Source: Brevibacterium sp. JSBI002 | GTDB lineage: Bacteria; Actinomycetota; Actinomycetes; Actinomycetales; Brevibacteriaceae | Direction of reading: 5' to 3' | Assembly: GCF_026013965.1 (NCBI RefSeq) | Contig: NZ_CP110341.1 | Coordinates: 1,860,001-1,924,000, forward strand | Length of the DNA: 64,000 nucleotides | Shown: piece after piece, positions 1 to 8,516 of the stretch | Layout of the letters: the number at the start of each line of letters is the position of its first letter | Numbering within the stretch: the stretch's first letter is position 1 | Translations under genes and position numbers: made by a program | Notes under the pieces: model-generated | Seen by the model: only the letters and a program-made list of their open reading frames with translations | Told to the model about the DNA's origin: nothing | The model's database searches: none

Positions 1-612
1 CCGGGTGTCGCGGTCCATCGGGGTCTCCTCGGCGAGCAGCCGATCACGGTCATCCACGGTCACGAACCGGGGCTGAAATGGCGGGAGTTCCTCTCCCTCG
101 TCCTCGCTCACGTCGGCGACGACGATACCGTCATCCTCCTCGGCGGTCTCCATGCCGAAGTTCCGCATACGCGTCCGCTGCCGGTGGTGGCCAATACGGA
201 GGACGCAGAGCTTGCGTCCGAGCTCGGCATCGACGCCAACGGCTATGAGGGTCCCATCGGCATTCTCGGTCTCCTCGGCGTCGCCTGCCGGTGGCGCGGG
301 GTCCGCGCCATGAACCTGTGGGTGGGAGTGCCGGACTATCTGGCCGAGTCGCCGTCGCCGAAAGCCGAACTCGCGTTGGCGAAGGCGGTAGAACGCTATG
401 CCGGCATCGAAATCGATATCCACGTGCTCGAAGAGGAGAGCCGGGCATGGGAGCTCGGCGCCGATGAACTCGTCTCCTTCAACCCGCGGCTGGCAGAACT
501 CGTCCAAGCACTGGAGAAGCAGAACGATTCGACGGAGCTTCCCGAAGCCAGCGGAGATGCCATCGCGGCCGAGTTCGAACGCTATCTGCGCAAACGCGGC
601 CGCGATAAGTGA
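1..612 (+). CDS. PAC2 family protein (5' end outside window)
   Basis: The reading frame is open from base 1 to the stop at 610-612, so the start lies upstream of the window; an internal GTG or ATG near 184 is not the true start. The visible part has the GGLHAEVPHTRPLPV-type segment and the later GPIGILGLLG stretch typical of the PAC2 (proteasome assembly chaperone-like) family of actinobacteria, followed by a charged C-terminal tail. Its biochemical role is not established. It sits tail to tail with mshC, the usual neighbour of this family in actinobacteria. I am confident of the family and not of the function. Confidence 0.85.
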   Translation, partial: PGVAVHRGLLGEQPITVIHGHEPGLKWREFLSLVLAHVGDDDTVILLGGLHAEVPHTRPLPVVANTEDAELASELGIDANGYEGPIGILGLLGVACRWRGVRAMNLWVGVPDYLAESPSPKAELALAKAVERYAGIEIDIHVLEEESRAWELGADELVSFNPRLAELVQALEKQNDSTELPEASGDAIAAEFERYLRKRGRDK

Positions 613-668
613 ATCACCGACTCCCGGCGCTCAGGCGGTGAACGCCGGTCGACATCGGACGAGCGATG

Positions 669-1926
669 TCAGTCGAGCAGGCGGATGCCGAGGAGGGCGT
701 CGACGGCGTCGGCGACTCGGTCGCCGGTGATGGCTGCTGTCTCCGAAGGATCGGAGTCCGCATAGTGTTCGGCCCATTCGTCGAGGATCCCCAGAGCCGC
801 GGCTGTCGAGGTCATCGGTGAGTGCTTCGCGCAGCAGCCCGATGATGTGCTCACGCAGACCCTGGCGACATTCTGATTCGCATTTGGCCGCGTGCTTCCA
901 TGCCTGCAGGCGTGCTTCGGCGAGGGACAGCTGCTCCTCGGTGAAGCTCCAGTCGCTGCGGTAGTGGTTGGACAGGATCACGGTGCGGATGGCCATGGGA
1001 TCGACTCCGCGCTCGCGCAGCTTCGAGACGAGGACGAGGTTGCCCTTGGACTTGCTCATCTTCTCGCCGTCGAGACCCACCATTCCGGTGTGCATATAGG
1101 TCTTCGCCATCGGTGTGTCCCGCCAGGCAGCAGCATGGGCGGCGCTCATCTCATGGTGCGGGAAGATGAGGTCGCTGCCGCCTCCCTGCACGTCGACGGG
1201 GAAGCCGAGATACCGATCGGCGATGACAGTGCATTCGACGTGCCAGCCCGGTCGACCCCGGCCCAGTGTGCCTCCGTCCCAGGAGGGTTCGCCTTCGCGT
1301 TCGGCCCGCCACAGCAGCGGATCGATGGGGTTCTTCTTGCCCGGAGTCTCGGGGTCACCGCCGCGTTCGGCCGAGAGCGCTGCCATGGTCTCGGCGTCGT
1401 CATGGCTGACCGTGCCGAACGGCGGGGTGATCTGCGTCGACACACGGTAGTAGACGTCACCGCTGTCGAGAGTGTAGGCGGCCCCCTTGTCCACGAGATC
1501 GCGGACGCCGGCGGCGATATCGTCGACGGATTCGACGACGCCGATGAAGTTCGCCGGCGGGATCACCCGGAGGGCTTCCATATCCTCTCGGAACAGATCG
1601 ATCTGCGACGAGGCGAGTTCGCGCCAGTCGACTCCCGTGGCATCGGCCCTCTCCAGCAGCGGATCGTCGACGTCAGTGGTGTTCTGTGCGTACTCGACTT
1701 CGAGTCCCGCATCGCGCCAGATCCGGTTGAGCAGGTCGAAGGCCACATAGGTGGATGCGTGCCCGAGGTGGGTCGCATCGTAGGGGGTGATGCCGCAGAC
1801 GTAGAGTCGAGCGGTCTGCTTAGATCCGCGCAGCCTGCGCGGGCTGCGTGTGCTCGTATCAAAAACCGTAGGCACCTTGCCGGTGCTGGTCAGACGGGGC
1901 AATTGAGGTTCGGGCCATGACTTCAC
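669..1926 (-). pseudogene. mshC: Mycothiol ligase MshC, frameshifted near its C-terminus
   Basis: L-cysteine:1D-myo-inositol 2-amino-2-deoxy-alpha-D-glucopyranoside ligase, the ATP-dependent third step of mycothiol synthesis and a class I aminoacyl-tRNA-synthetase-like enzyme related to CysS. From the GTG at 1926 (MKSWPEPQ, the usual MshC N-terminus) there is a substrate Cys in YVCGITPYD at about residue 44, the HIGH-like THLGH, and KMSKSKGN. After REALTDDLD the frame changes at about position 804. Removing one base (t804) restores DDLDAAALGILDEW and the normal tail ending LLGIRLLD with a stop at 669. Read unchanged, the frame runs to 631 with an arginine-rich nonsense tail. All catalytic motifs precede the shift, so either a sequencing indel or a mild tail replacement is possible. 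Confidence 0.9.
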
Positions 1927-1986
1927 GGCACCCAGCCTAACCGAGAGGCAGGCGTTCGGCACTTCCGAGGCGAAGTGATGCCGGTT

Positions 1987-2802
1987 TCATATCGGCGGCC
2001 AGGGAATGACGGTGCGATCGTCCGGTGCGTCGGGGAAGAACTCGGCGGCGAGAAGCCGGTCGCCCCGGTCCTTCAGAGCCTCGATCTCGTCGGCTGACAG
2101 GCAGTCGCTCAGCTGCGTCCGCAGCCTCTCGTCCATGGCGGCGACTTCCTGAAGCGCATCGATCTCTTCGGCGCAGAACGAGGTGTGAGAGAAACCCCAC
2201 AGAACGGTGCGCAGCTTCTCCTCATTGTGGAAGGTCAGTCCGTTGTCGATGCCGAAGACGCCGATGTGGGCCGCGGCCGTGGTAGGCAGACAGCTGCCGG
2301 TGATGACATGACCTGCTTTGCGGTCGGCGTTGTTCGCCAGGAGATCGAAGAAGGCGATGGAACGCAGTCCCTCGTCGACGGAATGGGAGAGTACGAGGTC
2401 ACGTCCGTCCTCTGTGCGCAGAGCGAAGATCGGTGTGTGATCGACAGGGATCGCGTTGACCGTCGACAGCGTCACCGCTTCGTCATCGTCGGAGGCTTCG
2501 ACATAGGCCTGCAGGGATCCGCGGCCGGCGGGCAGATCATCGCGCAGAACCGTCGGCGGAACGACCCCCAGGTCGAGTGCGGCGGAGAGTCGATACGCCG
2601 CCACCTCGCGCAGAGCCAGTGTCTGTGCCGGGAAGTCGTGCAGGGGCCGTTCGCCCGAGATGGGCTTGTAGACGGCCTTGATCGCCCGGCCTTCGTGTTC
2701 GAGCACGAGCAGTCGGGTGTCGTTGCTGGCACGAGGGATCGATCCCATCTCCGTCCACTCCCCCGCAGCCAGCGCGTCGAGGAGAATCCCGTGGTCCATC
2801 AT
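1987..2802 (-). CDS. SCO1664 family protein (PI3/4-kinase-like fold)
   Basis: A 271-residue protein of the actinobacterial SCO1664 family, which carries a divergent phosphatidylinositol 3/4-kinase-like fold. The sequence shows IKAVYKPISGE near the N-terminus (a nucleotide-binding lysine is plausible), NNADRKAGHV in the position of a catalytic loop, and GIDNGLTFH resembling the metal-binding Asp motif. It lies directly upstream of mshC and 3 nt downstream of the DUF3090 gene on the same strand. This order is conserved across actinobacteria, so co-transcription is likely. The substrate is unknown. Fold assignment is from family knowledge; the kinase activity is inference. Confidence 0.85.
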   Translation of the reverse strand: MMDHGILLDALAAGEWTEMGSIPRASNDTRLLVLEHEGRAIKAVYKPISGERPLHDFPAQTLALREVAAYRLSAALDLGVVPPTVLRDDLPAGRGSLQAYVEASDDDEAVTLSTVNAIPVDHTPIFALRTEDGRDLVLSHSVDEGLRSIAFFDLLANNADRKAGHVITGSCLPTTAAAHIGVFGIDNGLTFHNEEKLRTVLWGFSHTSFCAEEIDALQEVAAMDERLRTQLSDCLSADEIEALKDRGDRLLAAEFFPDAPDDRTVIPWPPI

Positions 2803-2805
2803 TGA

Positions 2806-3369
2806 TCAGGCGCGCGGGATCCCGTTGGCACGGGGGCACAGGTGGCCGTCGGGTTCGAGCGGGAGGGAGCAGAACGGGCAGTCTCCGCGTCCGGCGCTGA
2901 CGACCTGTTCTCCGCGGCGGGCGAATTCTCGGGCGGCGGCTGCGTCGAGGACGATGCGCAGGACTTCGCGTTCGACCTCGTCGTCATCGGGGTCGGCGGA
3001 GGTTCCGGCCTGGGCGTCCGCCTCGGTGAGTTCGAAGCATTCGATGACGAGTTCGTGCTTGACGGTGTCCCACCCCAGGCTCATCGTGCCGACGCGGAAC
3101 TCCGGTTCGATGGGGACGTTGAGCCCGGCGTTGTCGATGAGATCGTCGAGCGCCGTCTGCGGCACCCGCGCGGCCGGATCCTTGATCATCACCATGTCGA
3201 GCAGTTCGGTGATCCGGTCGGAGAGGATTTCGACCTGCTCCTTCTCGACGACCACGGTCGTCAGCGCGTTGCCGGACTTCGCCTGGAGGAGGAACGTCCT
3301 CTCGCCGGGAAGTCCGATTGTGCCGACGACGAAACGATCGGGCGTGGGGTGGTCGTACAGAGCTGCCAT
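2806..3369 (-). CDS. DUF3090 family protein with C-terminal zinc-ribbon-like motif
   Basis: A 187-residue conserved actinobacterial protein of unknown function. It begins with the family signature YDHPTPDRFVVGTIGLPGER. The C-terminus carries CPFC and a later CPRANG motif, a probable small metal-binding ribbon. It is the first gene of the unit DUF3090, SCO1664-like, mshC. A TAGGCT hexamer ends 6 nt before the ATG (leaderless-type promoter), and no good ribosome binding site is seen. The family name is secure; the function is not known. Confidence 0.88.
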   Translation of the reverse strand: MAALYDHPTPDRFVVGTIGLPGERTFLLQAKSGNALTTVVVEKEQVEILSDRITELLDMVMIKDPAARVPQTALDDLIDNAGLNVPIEPEFRVGTMSLGWDTVKHELVIECFELTEADAQAGTSADPDDDEVEREVLRIVLDAAAAREFARRGEQVVSAGRGDCPFCSLPLEPDGHLCPRANGIPRA

Positions 3370-3426
3370 GTCTTCAGCCTAGTTCAAAGACTTACATGTC
3401 GGTCCGGCCTGGGATACATTTGAGTC

Positions 3427-3687
3427 ATGAGCACTGATCCTCGTGAGGCCCTGGACGCATTCCTCGAAGCAGTGAGAGAGCACTACGCTGCATCCGCGCA
3501 CCGCAACGGTGACCAAGACCCCCGAGTCGAAGCCGCTTATATGGCTTTGGCCGATGCCTTCGAAATCTACGAAGACGCGATCTACACCGCGTTCGACGAA
3601 GTCACCCCATTCGAACTCTTCGATGATGTCGAGGATGCCAAGGACGATGACGAGTTCCTCCTCGACGATGACGACGAGGACGACTGA
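3427..3687 (+). CDS. Small acidic protein, conserved in Micrococcales, function unknown
   Basis: This 86-residue protein starts MSTDPREALDAFLEAV and ends in a run of Asp and Glu. The central part (YMALADAFEIYEDAIYTAFDEVTPFELFDD) matches a small actinobacterial family I remember, sometimes labelled primosomal protein, a label with no visible support here. It diverges from DUF3090. The ATG is 6 nt after a TACATT hexamer, compatible with leaderless transcription. The acidic tail could mediate protein contacts. Real coding is supported by composition and codon bias; the function is unknown. Confidence 0.75.
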   Translation: MSTDPREALDAFLEAVREHYAASAHRNGDQDPRVEAAYMALADAFEIYEDAIYTAFDEVTPFELFDDVEDAKDDDEFLLDDDDEDD

Positions 3688-3716
3688 GAGATTCGCAGAG
3701 GGTCGGGCCTGCAGTT

Positions 3717-4631
3717 CTAGTCCGACGGACCCCAGGAGATCTGGTCGAGCACCTCGGCGATCTCATCGGCCAAGTCGACCTCGCTGCCGGTGACCTCGGC
3801 CAGCTGCGCCGGGGTGCGAGGCGAGACCAAGGTGCTTGCGATACCGTGCTGGCGGTTGAAGGCCAAGGCGATGTCCAATGTCGATACGCCCAGAGCGGTC
3901 GCGGCACGACGGACGCCGGCGAGCACCCGGTTCGACCGCTCATCGAGATAGGCACCGGCGTAATCGCTCAGCTCCCCCGCCAGGCGCGAATCCTGCGGAG
4001 TCGCATTCCGGTATTTGTCGGTGAGCACACCTCTACCCAGCCCGGCTCCGGCGATGAGGGAGACGCCCGCATAGTCGGCGGCCGGGACAAGCTCTGCCTC
4101 GGCCTCGCGGTTGAGCAGCGAGTATTCGGCGACGGCACAGGCAACCGGAATCCCGGCACCGCGCATCTCCGCCAGCTGCCAACCGGTGTGGTGGGACACG
4201 CCCACGTAGCGGATCTTTCCAAGCGTCAGCAGTGTCTCGACCGCCGAGGCTGTCTCGGCACGGTCGACCTCGGCATCGAAGACGTCGAGGACGAGCACGT
4301 CGAGGTGGTCGCGACCGACTGTGCGCAGCAGGGAATCGACTTGGCTGAGGATTCTCGAGCGCCCGAGTCCGGTCTCGATGTGGCCGGGTTCACTGAGGGA
4401 CACGCCCACCCGGGCCAGCAGCAGAATCTCTTCGGGAAGTCTCAGCCGTCCGAGCACCTCGGCGGAGATCGTAGCCGAGCTGGGCAGCTCGATGAGGTTG
4501 CCACCTGCGTCTTTGTACCCATCGACGAGGCGCTGGGCGACCTGGTCATCGACCCGATGCCCCCACTCGAAGGTCCCGAGACCCACATCGCTGACGACCA
4601 GACCGGTAGTGCCGAGGCGTTGGTGCTTCAT
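3717..4631 (-). CDS. Aldo/keto reductase family protein lacking the catalytic tetrad
   Basis: A 304-residue TIM-barrel protein clearly of the aldo/keto reductase superfamily: LGTTGLVVSDVGLGTFEWG at the N-terminus, IRYVGVSHHTGWQ, AVAEYSLLNR, GRGVLTDKYRN and TLVSPRTPAQL near the C-terminus (cofactor side). The usual active-site residues are not where expected. The DTAxxYG segment reads LIELPSSATIS (Asp to Glu, Tyr lost), the Lys of the xxxKVG strand reads LLLARVG (Arg), and the His of the xxLHxxD strand reads LVLDVFD (Asp). It is therefore probably not a normal NADPH reductase. It is divergent from uppP. The reading frame is intact. Confidence 0.85.
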   Translation of the reverse strand: MKHQRLGTTGLVVSDVGLGTFEWGHRVDDQVAQRLVDGYKDAGGNLIELPSSATISAEVLGRLRLPEEILLLARVGVSLSEPGHIETGLGRSRILSQVDSLLRTVGRDHLDVLVLDVFDAEVDRAETASAVETLLTLGKIRYVGVSHHTGWQLAEMRGAGIPVACAVAEYSLLNREAEAELVPAADYAGVSLIAGAGLGRGVLTDKYRNATPQDSRLAGELSDYAGAYLDERSNRVLAGVRRAATALGVSTLDIALAFNRQHGIASTLVSPRTPAQLAEVTGSEVDLADEIAEVLDQISWGPSD

Positions 4632-4700
4632 GCTTCTTGAGGTTACCCGATGCTGCGACTACCGTGGTTTCGTTCCCACCTCATATTCTCAAGGAGTCGT

Positions 4701-5537
4701 ATGTACGACTGGCTGGTCGCTGCCGTGCTCGGAATCGTGCAGGCACTCACCGAGTTCCTCCCGATCTCCTCCTCTGCGCATGTGCGCATCGTCGGCGAAC
4801 TCATGCTGCCCGGTTCGGATCCGGGCGCGTTCTTCACCGCCATCATCCAGATCGGCACCGAGGCGGCCGTCGTCGTCTACTTCTGGCGCGACATCATCAC
4901 GATCATCTCGAAATGGTGCAAGGCACTCGTCGGCAAGCACGATCGCAAGGACCCCGAGGTGCGTCTGGGCTGGCTCATCATCGTGGGTTCGATTCCCATC
5001 GTCATCATCGGCCTGCTCTTTCAGGATTACATCGAGGGTGCTCTGCGCAGCCTGTGGATCACCGCGACGATGCTCATCGTCTTCGGTCTCATCATCGGCA
5101 TCGCCGACTGGGCCGGGAAACGCGAACGCACCCTCGAGGACATGAACTGGGGTCAGGGCATCCTGTTCGGCTTCGCACAGGCGCTCGCCGTCATTCCCGG
5201 CGTGTCACGCTCGGGCGGCACGATCATGGCCGGCCGTTTCATGGGCTTCGATCGCCCGGCAGCGGCTCGCTACTCGTTCCTGCTCGCCATTCCCGCCGTC
5301 GTCGGCTCCGGCCTCTACGGTGTGGCGCAGACGCTCGGTCGCAGTGAAGCCATGGTTCTCGGCTGGGGACCGACGATCCTCGCCACGGTGATTTCGTTCG
5401 CTCTCGGCCTCGTCGTCATCCACTGGTTCCTCAAGTACGTGGAGACGAAGTCCTTCGCCATCTTCGTCTGGTACCGCGTGGCCCTGGGCATCGTCCTCTA
5501 CATCCTGCTCGGCACCGGAGTCCTCGCAGCAGTCTGA
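4701..5537 (+). CDS. uppP: Undecaprenyl-diphosphatase
   Basis: Integral membrane phosphatase of the BacA/UppP family that dephosphorylates undecaprenyl diphosphate to recycle the cell-wall lipid carrier and gives bacitracin tolerance. Family motifs are visible: EFLPISSSAHV near residue 18 (Glu and Ser/His of the active site) and GVSRSGGTIMAGR in the second half, with about seven or eight hydrophobic segments between. An AAGGAG at 4691-4696 fixes the start at 4701, with MYDWLVAAVLGIVQ as the N-terminus. An upstream ATG at 4650 is in frame but has no ribosome binding site. Confidence 0.95.
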   Translation: MYDWLVAAVLGIVQALTEFLPISSSAHVRIVGELMLPGSDPGAFFTAIIQIGTEAAVVVYFWRDIITIISKWCKALVGKHDRKDPEVRLGWLIIVGSIPIVIIGLLFQDYIEGALRSLWITATMLIVFGLIIGIADWAGKRERTLEDMNWGQGILFGFAQALAVIPGVSRSGGTIMAGRFMGFDRPAAARYSFLLAIPAVVGSGLYGVAQTLGRSEAMVLGWGPTILATVISFALGLVVIHWFLKYVETKSFAIFVWYRVALGIVLYILLGTGVLAAV

Positions 5538-5583
5538 GCCCGCGCATTTCATTTCGGGCTGACATCCGACCCTCCAGCATCAT

Positions 5584-5619
5584 CTGATCCCGGCATTCGC
5601 TCCTGAGTGCCGGGATCAG
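5584..5619. terminator. Hairpin between convergent uppP and histidine phosphatase
   Basis: CTGATCCCGGCA (5584-5595) pairs perfectly with TGCCGGGATCAG (5608-5619) over a 12-nt loop. It lies between the convergent uppP and phosphatase genes and just overlaps the phosphatase stop codon. No clear T-tract follows. Confidence 0.6.
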
Positions 5620-6329
5620 CGCATTCCGCCGCCGCCGACGGCGGCCGATTGGGCGAGTCCGGCAGCGGTCACCGACATCGCCGCGAGCACCGGCCTGTCA
5701 CCGGAGAAGTCGATGACCGTGAACGACCCGGGAGCGACGCTCAGCCGTTGGAAGTCATCCAGCGGCATCCCCAGGGCGTCGGCGATGATCGCCTTGATGA
5801 TGTCTCCGTGGGAGACGATCATCGCCCACCGAGGCGGCGTCGATTTCTCGGTACCGTCCGTGGGTTCTGCATCGGCCCGGGATTCGGCATCGGCACGTTC
5901 GTCCTCACGCAGCTGGGCCACGAGATCACGGACGCGGGCTGTGGAACGTTCGGCCGCCTCGGTGATGGATTCCCCTCCGGGGAACCTGGCCTGCGACGCC
6001 GACTTCACTACGGTCGCCCACAGGGGCTCCTCGCCCAGTTCCTTGAGTGGCCGGCCAGTCCATTCGCCGTAGTCGAGCTCGATGACGGCCTCGTCGACGT
6101 CGATGCGATCGAAGTCAGCTGTTTCGGCCGCGATCGATGCGGTCTGTGCGCAGCGCTGCAGGGGCGAATGCAGCAGCTGGGTGAAGTGTCGGTGCGGCAG
6201 CAGTTCGAGATTGGCCCGCAGCGCCCGGATTCCCTCATCGGTGAGGGACACGCCGGGGGCGCGTCCGGCCAGGATTCCGGAGACGTTGGCGCTGGAGAGG
6301 CCGTGCCGCAGCAGAACGATGACGGGCAT
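5616..6329 (-). CDS. Histidine phosphatase family protein (MSMEG_4193-like)
   Basis: A 237-residue phosphoglycerate-mutase-like phosphatase. The N-terminal catalytic RHG motif (VLLRHGLSSAN), SPLQRCAQTA, the acid-donor region ELDYGEWTGRPL and the second catalytic His in IVSHGDIIKAI are all present. An insert rich in Asp, Glu and Ala precedes the last motif. In many actinobacteria this family is encoded next to DUF3090, SCO1664-like and mshC, as here, with uppP and the aldo/keto reductase-like gene between. The substrate is unknown. Confidence 0.88.
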   Translation of the reverse strand: MPVIVLLRHGLSSANVSGILAGRAPGVSLTDEGIRALRANLELLPHRHFTQLLHSPLQRCAQTASIAAETADFDRIDVDEAVIELDYGEWTGRPLKELGEEPLWATVVKSASQARFPGGESITEAAERSTARVRDLVAQLREDERADAESRADAEPTDGTEKSTPPRWAMIVSHGDIIKAIIADALGMPLDDFQRLSVAPGSFTVIDFSGDRPVLAAMSVTAAGLAQSAAVGGGGMR

Positions 6330-6366
6330 ACCCTCAAGATTAGCCCAGATCGTCTAGGGTGAGGCT

Positions 6367-6570
6367 ATGAAACGTCAGCGTCCACGTATGACATACGAAT
6401 TCCGCAAGGTCTCGTTCTCTCGCGATGTGCCGCGGTCGGTCAGCCTGCAGGAACTCAACGACCAGGCGGAATACGGCCAATGGGAGCTCGCCCGCACCCG
6501 CATCTCCGCCGGCGGAGTCCGCACCGTGTGGCTGCGCCGGAAGATCATGCCGTTGACGATGAGTAGCTGA
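6367..6570 (+). CDS. DUF5703 family small protein
   Basis: A 67-residue basic protein with the family core YEFRKVSF, AEYGQWELARTRI and VRTVWLRRKI. TAGGGT (6355-6360) ends 6 nt before the ATG and no ribosome binding site is visible, so transcription is probably leaderless from 6367. An internal ATG (6385) is the other start possibility. It is divergent from the histidine phosphatase. The function is unknown. Confidence 0.75.
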   Translation: MKRQRPRMTYEFRKVSFSRDVPRSVSLQELNDQAEYGQWELARTRISAGGVRTVWLRRKIMPLTMSS

Positions 6571-6574
6571 TGGT

Positions 6575-6936
6575 GTGAGGTCGCCTACCCTCGTTCCTGT
6601 TCTCACTGCCGGCCTCGTCACGATCACTGCGGGAGCGGCCATGTCGCTCCAGGGACGAGCGAACGGTCTGTCTTCATCGCCCTGACGACGGTCACCGTAG
6701 CCAGGCTGGGCGTGCTGCTGCTCAGCCTGTTCGCGCTCTTCGGCAACCTCGCCGGGGCATTGGCCCTCGATGTGCTGCTGCCGATCCCCGGCTCCGATGT
6801 CACGCTGACCACGGTGCTCAGCGCCATCGGAGTGCTCATCGGTATCGTCGTGACGATTCTGCCGGTGCCGGTCGGGCCTTCAGCAGCGGTCAGGCCTTCA
6901 TCAGGAAGTCGCCGAGGACCCGCGTCCCGAACTTGA
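6575..6936 (+). pseudogene. Possible frameshifted small membrane-protein gene
   Basis: Two hydrophobic stretches occur in successive frames. From the GTG at 6575, PTLVPVLTAGLVTITAGAAM reads as a membrane helix until a stop near 6690. From about 6670, another frame reads VFIALTTVTVARLGVLLLSLF, then GNLAGALALDVLLP and TVLSAIGVLIGIVVTILPV, two or three more helices, ending at 6936 after running into the peptidase gene. Joining them with one restored base near 6665 gives a roughly 110-residue membrane protein. There is weak resemblance to DUF3180, which I would not rely on. If it is not a gene, this is simply the 320-bp spacer between DUF5703 and the peptidase. Confidence 0.35.
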
Positions 6937-8197
6937 GCGCCGAGATCGGCACCCTCTCGTCGACGCCGTGGAACATCGCCGGGAAGTCGAGGTCGCCGGT
7001 GAGCTGGAGCGGAGCGAAGCCGTAGCCGGTGATGCCGAGCTCGGCCATCGACTTGTTGTCCGTGCCTCCGGAAAGCGTGTAGGGCAGGACGTTCGCGCTC
7101 GGGTCGTCGGCGAGCAGGCTCTTCTGCATCTGCGCGACCAACGGAGTGTCGAACGGTGACTCGAGCGCCTCGCCTTCATCCTCGGCGGTGATGTCGATCC
7201 CCTCCCCCGCGAGTTCCTTGATCTTGAGCATGACGTCCTCATGCTGTCCCGGCAGAGTGCGGCAGTCGACGTAGGCTGTTGCGCTGCCGGGAATGACGTT
7301 GTGTTTGTATCCGGCTTCGAGGAATGACGGGTTGGAGGTGTTCTGCAGCGTCGGTGCCACGAACTTCTCGACCGAACCCAGTTCGGCGAGCAGCTGCGGG
7401 ATCGTCTCTGCCGTGAACTCGATTCCCGTGAGCTCCGAGACGCCTTCGAGCAGTTTCCGTGTGGCCAGAGGGATCTCCTGCGGCCACGGGTGGTTGCCGA
7501 TCCGGGTGATCGCGGCGGCGAGCCGCGTGACGGGATTGTCGTCGTTGCGCTGAGATCCGTGCCCGGCGGTGCCGTGGGCGACGAGGTTGAGCCAGGCCAA
7601 TCCCTTCTCGGCGGTCTGGATGAGGTAGACACGCTGCCCGCGGACGTCGACGGAGTAGCCGCCGACTTCGGAGATCGCCTCGGTGGCCCCGGAGAACAGC
7701 TCGGGACGGTTGCGCACCATATGGCGGGCACCGTAGTTTCCTCCGGCCTCCTCGTCGGCGAAGAACGCGATCACGAGGTCCCGACGCGGAGTGAGTCCCT
7801 GGCGGAGCATGGCGCGGACGGACGCGACGATCATCGCGTCCATGTCCTTCATGTCCACCGCTCCGCGGCCCCACAGCAGACCGTCCTTGACGACTCCTCC
7901 GAAGGGGTCGACGCTCCAGTCCTCCGCGGCCGCCGGAACGACGTCGGTGTGGCCGTGGACGACGAGGGCCGGCGCCTCGGGATCGGAGCCCTTCACACGG
8001 GCCACGAGGTTGGCCCGGCCCGGTGAGGATTCGACGATCTCGGACTTCAGGTCCACCTCGGCAAGCCAGGACGCGATGAGTTCGGCGGCCGGCAGCTCCG
8101 GGTTGGCTTTGTTCCCGCCCCAGTTCTGGGTGTCGATGCGGATGAGCTGACGGCACAGTTCGGTGACTTCGTCCTCTGCGGCGCTGAAATCAAACAC
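6890..8197 (-). CDS. M20/M25/M40 family metallopeptidase (dipeptidase-like)
   Basis: Cytoplasmic zinc peptidase of the M20 clan. Metal ligands and catalytic residues are visible: HGHTDVVP (His, Asp), GRGAVDMKD, FADEEAGG (catalytic Glu pair), a lid-domain segment with HGTAGHGS, and SGGTDNKSM with a late His in AMFHGVDERV. The start was set at the GTG at 8197 because AGGGGAG lies 5 nt upstream. An in-frame ATG at 8227 would remove that logic. Exact substrate is not predictable; actinobacterial homologues are usually annotated as dipeptidase or succinyl-diaminopimelate-desuccinylase-like. Confidence 0.9.
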   Translation of the reverse strand: MFDFSAAEDEVTELCRQLIRIDTQNWGGNKANPELPAAELIASWLAEVDLKSEIVESSPGRANLVARVKGSDPEAPALVVHGHTDVVPAAAEDWSVDPFGGVVKDGLLWGRGAVDMKDMDAMIVASVRAMLRQGLTPRRDLVIAFFADEEAGGNYGARHMVRNRPELFSGATEAISEVGGYSVDVRGQRVYLIQTAEKGLAWLNLVAHGTAGHGSQRNDDNPVTRLAAAITRIGNHPWPQEIPLATRKLLEGVSELTGIEFTAETIPQLLAELGSVEKFVAPTLQNTSNPSFLEAGYKHNVIPGSATAYVDCRTLPGQHEDVMLKIKELAGEGIDITAEDEGEALESPFDTPLVAQMQKSLLADDPSANVLPYTLSGGTDNKSMAELGITGYGFAPLQLTGDLDFPAMFHGVDERVPISALKFGTRVLGDFLMKA

Positions 8198-8306
8198 GGA
8201 GACTCCCCTCGATGGTGGTTCGATCACGCGGCGGTGCTGTGATCGGCCTGACAGTCACCACCGTATCCCACCCGCGAGCCTGTCTCCGACTGCCGAATAC
8301 GAAAAC

Positions 8307-8332
8307 GGCCTCCGGATCGAAATCCGGAGGCC
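8307..8332 (-). terminator. Terminator of tRNA-Leu
   Basis: GGCCTCCGGAT pairs with ATCCGGAGGCC around a 4-nt loop, and on the minus strand the stem is followed by GTTTTC. It begins 12 nt beyond the 3' end of tRNA-Leu, so it is a convincing intrinsic terminator for that transcript. Confidence 0.8.
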
Positions 8333-8344
8333 ATCCCCTCGTTG

Positions 8345-8432
8345 TGCGCGAAGGGGGACTTGAACCCCCACGCCCGATAAGTTGGGCACTAGCACCTCAA
8401 GCTAGCGCGTCTACCAATTCCGCCACTCGCGC
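8345..8432 (-). tRNA. tRNA-Leu (anticodon GAG)
   Basis: Read on the minus strand, the gene has a 7-bp acceptor stem (GCGCGAG with CTTCGCGC, one G-T), discriminator A, a type II long variable arm, the D-arm GGCGGAATTGGTAGACGC, anticodon stem-loop CTAGC-TTGAGGT-GCTAG with anticodon GAG, and a T-arm GGGGG-TTCAAGT-CCCCC. It is 88 nt without an encoded CCA. The size and long variable arm fit leucine; it decodes CTC and CTT. Confidence 0.96.
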
Positions 8433-8446
8433 TGGCAACAGAGATA

Positions 8447-8474
8447 ACTCTACATGCGCGAAACGGTGTCGCAA
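8447..8474 (-). promoter_or_regulatory. Putative promoter of tRNA-Leu
   Basis: On the minus strand TTGCGA (8469-8474) and TAGAGT (8447-8452) are separated by 16 nt, and the tRNA 5' end is 14 nt after the -10 hexamer. Match to the housekeeping consensus is four of six in each box. Confidence 0.5.
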
Positions 8475-8516
8475 AATCGAAATCGGCTTTTGTGACGCAC
8501 TGCACTTATCAGACCA

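Noticed and set aside
892..1920. Plus-strand frame of 342 codons over mshC
   Set aside because: Shadow of mshC; no motif, no ribosome binding site.
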